Shown piece after piece: positions 49,653 to 55,805 of a stretch of 55,805 bases of DNA (its first letter is position 1; each line of letters begins with the position of its first letter). A program made the translations under genes and the position numbers. The stretch covers positions 1 through 55,805 of the forward strand of contig JAJDAV010000039.1 in assembly GCA_029261695.1 (NCBI GenBank), in the 5' to 3' direction. The DNA is from Nitrospinaceae bacterium (GTDB lineage Bacteria; Nitrospinota; Nitrospinia; Nitrospinales; VA-1). The notes beneath the pieces were generated by a model. It ran no database searches, was not told the origin of the DNA, and was given only the letters and a program-made list of their open reading frames with translations.

Positions 49653-51706
49653 TGTTTACTTTCAAATTTAAAAATCAAGATCACTGGTTAAGGCTTGCCA
49701 TAAAAAACGGAGTAGTAATTTTCATACTATTAATAAATTTAATAGTGACGCCAAGGACCTGGGCAGAATCTGATAATTATGATACCACTCAAGAAAAAAA
49801 ATATGAAAACTCCAAAGAGGTTTATGGCGATCCTTTTATGCAGGCCGAACACTTGTATCATTCAGGGCAGTTTTTAAAGGCCAAGCCTTTTTATCATGAA
49901 TACTTAGAAAAAAATCAAAAAGGTTTAAGGAAACACAATGCGCTTTTTCGCCTTGGATTAATTGATCAGAGCGCAAAATCGTTTTCTACTGCATTGCGTT
50001 TTTATAAAATTATTTTAAATTCCCATCCAAACACCGCACTCACCTACGATATAAAGTTTAATATGGCCGTCTGCAATTATGAGCTTGGAAACATAGATGC
50101 GTCTGAACAACTATTTAAAGGTGTTATCCGCCAATCCCCTGAAAAAAAGAAAAAGTGGAGAGCTTTATATTATCTTTCAAAATTGGATGAGCGGAGGTTG
50201 AGTTTTGAAGATGCGATTCAAAAGTTAAAAAAAGTTTATACGCAGGGTGATGATAAGGAGATGAGTATGCGAGCTTTAAAGCTCGCTGAAATAATGATAA
50301 ATGAGAAATTGGATGAGATGGCTCTTATTTCATTAATTCAAAAATACCGAAATGGTTTTCCTGTCGATCTTCTTTTGTTGAAGAAGCTTTCTGTATACAG
50401 AGAACGAGGTGAGATTGAACGCTACAAAGCAACGCTGAAAGAATTTTTGTATGTTTTTCCTAAACATGCAAAGGCAGAAAATTTAAGGAAGGATCTTGAA
50501 AGTATTAGCAAAGGTAGCGAAACCAGAGTTGAAGTTGGTGTGGTTTTGCCATTGACCGGAAAACTTGCTGCAACCGGCCAAAAAGTTTTACAGGGAATTC
50601 AACTTGCCTACAGCCAACTTCCAGAATCTTCGAGGAAGATGATCTTTATAAATGTAAAAGACTCATCAGGGACAAATGATATCGCAGATATTATTAGTTC
50701 TTTAGGGAGAAACCCAAAAACAGTTGCTGTTATTGGGCCTTTGTTAACCGAAGAAGTTAAACGTTCAGGCGAAGCTGCTAGTAAATTTAAGATTCCTATT
50801 TTTTCTCCCACTGCATCCTCAGCTGGATTGGTGGAAGAGAATCCTTATATATTTCGAAATGCATTAACCCGAAAAATACAAGCCAGGTTTTTAGCCGAAT
50901 ATTCTATAAATACTCTTAAGTTGAAAAGGTTTGTGATTTTATACCCAAGGGAGCCTTTTGGTGAAGAGCTTAAAGAAGAGTTTTTAACCGCTGTTGAAGG
51001 CTTTGGTGGGGAGGTCGTTGGAATATCTAGTTACGATCGATCGCAAACGGATTTCAAAAAACAGATTCTTGAATTGGGTGGTATTGCAGATGATGATCTT
51101 GACAGTATTACAAGAAAACAAATGCTAGATAGTGAAAAGGAAATGGATTTTAGTGACTCAACAGTATTATCAAGACCGAAGGTTGATATGGAGCACTGGT
51201 CTGAAGATGAAATTGAAAACCTTAAGGTCTCACTTGAATTGGGATACGATGCAATATTCATCCCGGGTGTGTATGACAAGGTGGGATTAATTATTCCGCA
51301 ATTGGCTTTTTACAATATTGAAAATATTGCTCTGTTGGGTACGAATGGATGGAATTCCCCCGAGCTAATAAAAATGGGAGGCAAATTTTTAAAATCTATT
51401 TATTTTGTTGATGGGTTTTATTCTGATTCTCGTCAGATGAAAGTTAAAGAATTTGTAAAGCAATTTCAGAATAATTATGGAGAGCTTCCCTCTCAACTTT
51501 CTGGTCAAGCATTTGATGCTGCTGGAATAATTTTTGAAAGTATTGTTTCTGGGGCAAATAACCGATTGAGGCTGAGAGATAGTCTGATCAAAGTGAAAAA
51601 CTATCCGGGAGTAACGGGGAAGACAAATATTATGGCATCCGGGGATTCAGAAAAACGTATCTTTGCCTTGACTGTAAAGAAAAAGAAGATTGTTGAAGAA
51701 AACTAA
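49652..51706 (+). CDS. Exported TPR + type I periplasmic-binding protein (LpoA-like / penicillin-binding protein activator-type architecture)
   Basis: Signal-like N-terminus; TPR-like repeats; then VEVGVVLPLTGKLAATGQKVLQGIQLAYSQL...AVIGPLLTEEVKRSGEAASKFKIPIFSPTAS; 1-nt overlap with the upstream regulator. Confidence 0.85.
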   Translation: MFTFKFKNQDHWLRLAIKNGVVIFILLINLIVTPRTWAESDNYDTTQEKKYENSKEVYGDPFMQAEHLYHSGQFLKAKPFYHEYLEKNQKGLRKHNALFRLGLIDQSAKSFSTALRFYKIILNSHPNTALTYDIKFNMAVCNYELGNIDASEQLFKGVIRQSPEKKKKWRALYYLSKLDERRLSFEDAIQKLKKVYTQGDDKEMSMRALKLAEIMINEKLDEMALISLIQKYRNGFPVDLLLLKKLSVYRERGEIERYKATLKEFLYVFPKHAKAENLRKDLESISKGSETRVEVGVVLPLTGKLAATGQKVLQGIQLAYSQLPESSRKMIFINVKDSSGTNDIADIISSLGRNPKTVAVIGPLLTEEVKRSGEAASKFKIPIFSPTASSAGLVEENPYIFRNALTRKIQARFLAEYSINTLKLKRFVILYPREPFGEELKEEFLTAVEGFGGEVVGISSYDRSQTDFKKQILELGGIADDDLDSITRKQMLDSEKEMDFSDSTVLSRPKVDMEHWSEDEIENLKVSLELGYDAIFIPGVYDKVGLIIPQLAFYNIENIALLGTNGWNSPELIKMGGKFLKSIYFVDGFYSDSRQMKVKEFVKQFQNNYGELPSQLSGQAFDAAGIIFESIVSGANNRLRLRDSLIKVKNYPGVTGKTNIMASGDSEKRIFALTVKKKKIVEEN

Positions 51707-54108
51707 TTTTGAAACTCTTCATCCAGAACTTGTGATAAAAAAGGTTGCTCCTTTTCGGGTAAATAATCTTGCAGAAAAATTTCAAAAGTTGACTCTGTAT
51801 CCCCGAACTTAGCCGGTTCTCCAGAGTCAGGTAATACTTTAAGAAATTGGATGTCACTAGGAACAGGAAAGTTTATTATTGGTTTGTTTGCTAAAGCCTC
51901 TTGCATGAATTGTAACCAAATCGGAATCGCAGCCCGTGAACCAGTTTCGTTTCTTCCTAATGGCTCATCCTTGTCTTTCCCCACCCAGACCCCGGTGACC
52001 AATTCCGGTGTGTAACCCATAAACCAAGCATCCACATAATTATTTGTGGTTCCTGTTTTTCCAGCAACGGGTCTTTTCAGGGCTTTTACTTTTGTGGCGG
52101 TCCCATTTTGAATGACGCTTTCCATAAGGCTGGTGACAATATGTGCTGTTCCTGGTGAAATGGGCTGAGTTATTTCTGGTACTGATGTGAACACTACTTC
52201 CCCGCTTCGATTTTTAATATTTCGAATAGCGGTGGGTTTAATCAGTCTTCCCATATTGGCAAAAGCGGAATAGGCAGAGGTCAATTCGTAAAGAGTTGTA
52301 CCCGACGATCCTAATGAAATTGATAAATTCTCTTCTAAGTTTGAAGTGATTCCCAAACTTCTAGCTAGACTTATTGAACTTTTAATTCCAATTTTTTGCA
52401 TTAGTTTGACGGTTACAACATTTCTGGAATGAGCTAAGGCTTCTCTTAATGAAGTGGGGCCATAAAATTTTTGTTCAAAATTCACAGGTTTCCATTTATC
52501 GAAAGCATCTTCTTTTTCTTTGAAAATTATTGGGGAATCAATAATTATACTTGATGGCGAGAAACCCTCGTTTATTGCAGCAGCGTAAATAATGGGTTTG
52601 AATGCCGAGCCTGGTTGGCGGATTGCTTGAACAGATCTGTTGAATTGGCTTTTATTAAAGTCATAACCGCCGATCATAGCTTTGACATGTCCGGTTAATG
52701 GGCCGAGACTAATGAGTGCTGCTTCAACTTCAGGCTCTTGCTCCAGGGCAAGTGACCAGCCGGAGCCATTTTGTTTTCTGCCAAGTACTTTAACCATGAT
52801 CAGGTCGCCAGCAGCAATGGCATTGCCAGGCTTTCTAATTTTTGCCCATCGCCCATCAATATTTGGATTGGGTTCTCTGGCCCAATTCATATCTTTGATG
52901 TCTAGATAACCATCCTCAGCACCCAAAATAATCCATGCCTGAGTTTCCCCTACAGACATAACAGTTCCGCTAATGACGCTACCAACTTTTATTTCTTCAT
53001 TCTCAGTAAAACCATTTTGTCTAATCATTGCATTTTGAACAGCTATTTCGCCTCTTGATGTGTCCACTGTCCCAAGGGAACCACGATAGCCATATCTTTT
53101 GTCGGCAATAAGTAAATTCTTTTTTATTGCACGTTGTGCTGACTCCTGCATATCCATATCTAGAGTTGTGTAAACTTTTAGGCCTGCTCGATAAAGTTTG
53201 CTACTTCCAAATTTTTCTTCGAGAATCCGCCTGACATGTTCAACAAAATAGGGTGCTTTATTGAGCATTTTCTCAACTTCCCCAAGGTGGAAGTCTTCTT
53301 CAATAGCTAGCTTGGCTTGTTCCCGATTTATAAACGAGACATCCGCCATTCGTCTAATTACATGGTTCCTTCTTTTTCGTGCTTTCTTGGGATTTCTATA
53401 GGGAGAATAATTATTAGGAGCTTTCGGTAGGCTGGCAATCATGGCACATTCTGCAATGGTAAGATCTTTGACGCTCTTTCCAAAATAGTTTCGGGAGGCT
53501 GCTTCTACTCCATATGTACCATGGCCGTAATAAATTTGATTGAGATACAATTCAAGAATTTCATCTTTTGAGAAAACTAGTTCCAAACGCACTGCCAAAA
53601 TTGCTTCCTTAATTTTTCTTGGTAGAGTCTTTTCTCTGGACAGGAACATTGTTTTGGTCAATTGCTGAGTTATTGTGCTTCCTCCTTCGACCACATGTCC
53701 TGCTTTCATATTGGTTATAAATGCCCTGAAAATTGCTTTAGGATCAATTCCAAAATGGTAGTAAAAATTTGAATCTTCAACAGCAAGCGTGGCTTGTTTT
53801 AAGGCGAGTGGAATATCTTCCAAGTCCATAACGATTCTTTTTTCGATATAGAATTCTGCGATTTTCTCATCATTGTGTGAGTAAACCTGAGTGATCGTAC
53901 TGGGTTGATGATTTTTTAACGTACGAACATCGGGTAGGTCTTTCGAAAAATGGAAATAAATAAACCCTGCGCCTATAAACCCTGCTGTCACACATATGAG
54001 AAAAATAGTTAAAAAAGAAGCCAATAATATTTTTTTAAATTTTGACTTCTCTTTAGTTTTCTTTTTGCGGGTTTTTCCTGGGTTCTTTTTTTTGGGTGTG
54101 TCTTGCAT
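51703..54108 (-). CDS. mrcA: Class A penicillin-binding protein 1A
   Basis: Transglycosylase motifs AVEDSNFYYHFGIDPKAIFRA, GGSTITQQLTK; OB-like insert; transpeptidase RQPGSAFKPIIY, SRN, AGKTGTTN. Confidence 0.96.
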   Translation of the reverse strand: MQDTPKKKNPGKTRKKKTKEKSKFKKILLASFLTIFLICVTAGFIGAGFIYFHFSKDLPDVRTLKNHQPSTITQVYSHNDEKIAEFYIEKRIVMDLEDIPLALKQATLAVEDSNFYYHFGIDPKAIFRAFITNMKAGHVVEGGSTITQQLTKTMFLSREKTLPRKIKEAILAVRLELVFSKDEILELYLNQIYYGHGTYGVEAASRNYFGKSVKDLTIAECAMIASLPKAPNNYSPYRNPKKARKRRNHVIRRMADVSFINREQAKLAIEEDFHLGEVEKMLNKAPYFVEHVRRILEEKFGSSKLYRAGLKVYTTLDMDMQESAQRAIKKNLLIADKRYGYRGSLGTVDTSRGEIAVQNAMIRQNGFTENEEIKVGSVISGTVMSVGETQAWIILGAEDGYLDIKDMNWAREPNPNIDGRWAKIRKPGNAIAAGDLIMVKVLGRKQNGSGWSLALEQEPEVEAALISLGPLTGHVKAMIGGYDFNKSQFNRSVQAIRQPGSAFKPIIYAAAINEGFSPSSIIIDSPIIFKEKEDAFDKWKPVNFEQKFYGPTSLREALAHSRNVVTVKLMQKIGIKSSISLARSLGITSNLEENLSISLGSSGTTLYELTSAYSAFANMGRLIKPTAIRNIKNRSGEVVFTSVPEITQPISPGTAHIVTSLMESVIQNGTATKVKALKRPVAGKTGTTNNYVDAWFMGYTPELVTGVWVGKDKDEPLGRNETGSRAAIPIWLQFMQEALANKPIINFPVPSDIQFLKVLPDSGEPAKFGDTESTFEIFLQDYLPEKEQPFLSQVLDEEFQN

Positions 54109-54149
54109 TTAAAGAGAGTTTACCTTTGGCAGGAACAGGCTAAATTAAA

Positions 54150-54578
54150 CTAAGAGTTTTTAGGGGGAAGACGGCCTTCTTCAAGATCGAGAAGGTCCAC
54201 CCAAGTGGTTACATCTGCACGCGAAGGATCGATTCTATCTCTAATTTCCTTAAAATATTGTAGACGGTCTTCTGAATCTGGTTTTCTTTGCAGTATTTGC
54301 TCATTGATAAAACTAATTTCGCTGGGTGACTTGGATTTTGTAATATTTTCTGCCCAACTGGTTATTTCATCATCACTTTTTTCTTTGACCATGTTTGCAA
54401 AAATACCTGCCTCAATCCGTAAAAAGTTCAGGATGATTTTATCGAGGGGGCAGGGGTAAATATAATCAGCAAGATTATTAGTATTGTATGCTCGTCCTTT
54501 GTCAATCATTCGTCCAAGTTGAACCAAACCTGCTATTTTATTCTTTGGACTGCGTGGAAATGCTCTTGATAGATCCAT
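54150..54578 (-). CDS. DUF5069-like protein
   Basis: MDLSRAFPRSPKNKIAGLVQLGRMIDKGRAYNTNNLADYIYPCPLDKIILNFLRI resembles DUF5069 proteins (recalled, not searched). Confidence 0.75.
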   Translation of the reverse strand: MDLSRAFPRSPKNKIAGLVQLGRMIDKGRAYNTNNLADYIYPCPLDKIILNFLRIEAGIFANMVKEKSDDEITSWAENITKSKSPSEISFINEQILQRKPDSEDRLQYFKEIRDRIDPSRADVTTWVDLLDLEEGRLPPKNS

Positions 54579-54581
54579 AAA

Positions 54582-55076
54582 TTAGTCAAGCCGCATGCGG
54601 CTTACACCTCGGAAGTTTTTGGATTTTTTAATGGCCTTGGTTCCCACATCTCCAATTCTATTTCGAAAAAGGTCGAGAGTGGTCAAATTTGTCAATGTTT
54701 CAGATTCAGCCAAATATGTAGCTCCTATTTCGCCGATTCGATTAAATTTAAGTATTAAATGCTCTAGCTTGGCGATTTTTGGTGAATCTGCCAAATATTT
54801 TGCGCCGACCTCTGTAATGTTGTTGGATTTTAAGTTTAAGGTCTTTAAATTATCAATATATGGGGAATTACATAATATATTTACTCCCGCATCACTAATA
54901 CCATTTTCGCCCAAGTCCAGGCAAATGACCTCAGATAATATTTCCATATTGGCTAATTTGGTGACTCCTTCGTCACCAAGTTTGCGGTTTTCTAGGAAAA
55001 GACTGGATCCAGCCACGCCTTTTTCAATTTTATCAGATACCAGTTTTTCAATATCTATGGATAAACTTTCTGCCAT
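54582..55076 (-). CDS. Leucine-rich-repeat protein (ribonuclease-inhibitor-like repeats)
   Basis: Repeats such as EVICLDLGENGISDAGVNIL / NLKTLNLKSNNITEVGAKYL / KLEHLILKFNRIGEIGATYL / NLTTLDLFRNRIGDVGTKAI. Confidence 0.88.
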   Translation of the reverse strand: MAESLSIDIEKLVSDKIEKGVAGSSLFLENRKLGDEGVTKLANMEILSEVICLDLGENGISDAGVNILCNSPYIDNLKTLNLKSNNITEVGAKYLADSPKIAKLEHLILKFNRIGEIGATYLAESETLTNLTTLDLFRNRIGDVGTKAIKKSKNFRGVSRMRLD

Positions 55077-55287
55077 AAATTACTATTCGCTTTCAAAAGT
55101 TCATAGTTTACAAAGTGTTTATAGATTAACAATATAGACTGAATAGGTTTCGGGGTCAAACTTTACCTTGGTCAGGTTTGAAAGCTCAAAATTTAGTTTG
55201 GCTTAAGCAGGTGGCTTTAAACCCCTGTCAATTCGGTGTTTATTTTGTTAGACTTACTGGATAATACAGCATTTAGGAGATAGGCTT

Positions 55288-55698
55288 ATGATGGGAATTG
55301 GTTTTCCAGAATTGATGGTTATTTTGATCATTATTATGATTATTTTTGGTGCCGGAAAACTTCCGGAAATTGGATCTGCATTTGGACGAAGCATTAAAAA
55401 TTTCAAGGGTTCTATGAAAGAGGCCGAAGCTGAAGACCTTCCCATAGAAGGTAGCTCAGATACCCCGGAGACTGAAGTCAAAAGTGAAAATACTGCAGAA
55501 ACCAAAAAAAGCGATGCTGCCAAGAAAGAAGAAGAGCTGATTGATGAAGCTGCAAATGAAATTAAGGAAAATAGAATTGGCACCATCCGAACCGCTCACG
55601 ATGGATTAGTGCAGCAAGGGGATGTGTTTACAAGTTCGCTTGGCCGAACTCCTGGAGGTCGTGGTCGAGACCGTGGAGTTTCGAGAGATAATTTTTAA
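55288..55698 (+). CDS. tatA: Sec-independent translocase protein TatA/TatB family with extended C-terminus
   Basis: MMGIGFPELMVILIIIMIIFGAGKLPEIGSAFGRSIKNFKGSMKEAE; C-terminal tail to 136 aa. Confidence 0.92.
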   Translation: MMGIGFPELMVILIIIMIIFGAGKLPEIGSAFGRSIKNFKGSMKEAEAEDLPIEGSSDTPETEVKSENTAETKKSDAAKKEEELIDEAANEIKENRIGTIRTAHDGLVQQGDVFTSSLGRTPGGRGRDRGVSRDNF

Positions 55699-55715
55699 CA
55701 GGAATCTCTCTTTTT

Positions 55716-55805
55716 TCACTCCAATATTTCGTTGGATTTAATATTTGCCGTTTTAAATGACATAATCGATCCAAGGATTAACCCAACGGCCACCCAGGTC
55801 AATTG
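55716..55805 (-). CDS. Partial CDS (C-terminal end), probable membrane protein
   Basis: Open frame from the window edge to TGA (55716-55718): QLTWVAVGLILGSIMSFKTANIKSNEILE. Confidence 0.45.
   Translation of the reverse strand, partial: QLTWVAVGLILGSIMSFKTANIKSNEILE

Noticed and set aside
54595-55137. 180-aa plus-strand ORF
   Set aside because: Antisense to the LRR gene, whose repeat periodicity proves the minus-strand frame is coding.
55254-55586. 110-aa minus-strand ORF
   Set aside because: Antisense shadow of tatA; low-complexity Ser-rich translation.
1-55805. CRISPR arrays, tRNA/rRNA genes, IS elements, toxin-antitoxin or prophage modules
   Set aside because: None seen by eye on either strand; a tRNAscan-SE/Infernal and ISfinder run would be needed to exclude them formally.

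Overview
Gene-dense, AT-rich Gram-negative chromosomal window that is almost entirely core genome. No rRNA, tRNA, CRISPR array, transposase, integrase or phage module was seen. Main blocks: glycosyltransferases (left edge); MsrA-MsrB fusion; a complete yejABEF-type peptide ABC transporter; radical SAM / IspG / trigger factor / Rieske; metK-ptsI-ptsN-hpf-rpoN-lptB-lptA-lptC-tsaE-nnr; a divergent paralogous pair of unknown proteins flanking a glutathione peroxidase; a eukaryotic-type UDP-glucose pyrophosphorylase; a small secreted protein in an apparently self-contained transcription unit; aminotransferase-hom-thrC; an FGE-fold protein, TrxB and an overlapping histidine kinase; clpB; pgi-tal-glk-argG; a sigma-54 type response regulator overlapping a TPR + periplasmic-binding (LpoA-like) protein that is convergent with PBP1A; DUF5069 and leucine-rich-repeat proteins; TatA. 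I found no clear new defence or mobile system. The best leads are: (1) two mutually exclusive hairpins in the leader of a CheY-like gene; (2) the self-contained unit of an uncharacterised secreted protein (TTGACA/TATACT promoter, hairpin near the 5' end, perfect 13-bp terminator); (3) the LpoA-like/PBP1A convergent pair, coupled to a sigma-54 regulator with an altered GAFTGA loop; (4) the unknown paralogs around gpx; (5) a 30-aa membrane microprotein absent from the ORF track. All family names come from recognising motifs by eye; no database search was run. Taxonomy cannot be fixed from this window.
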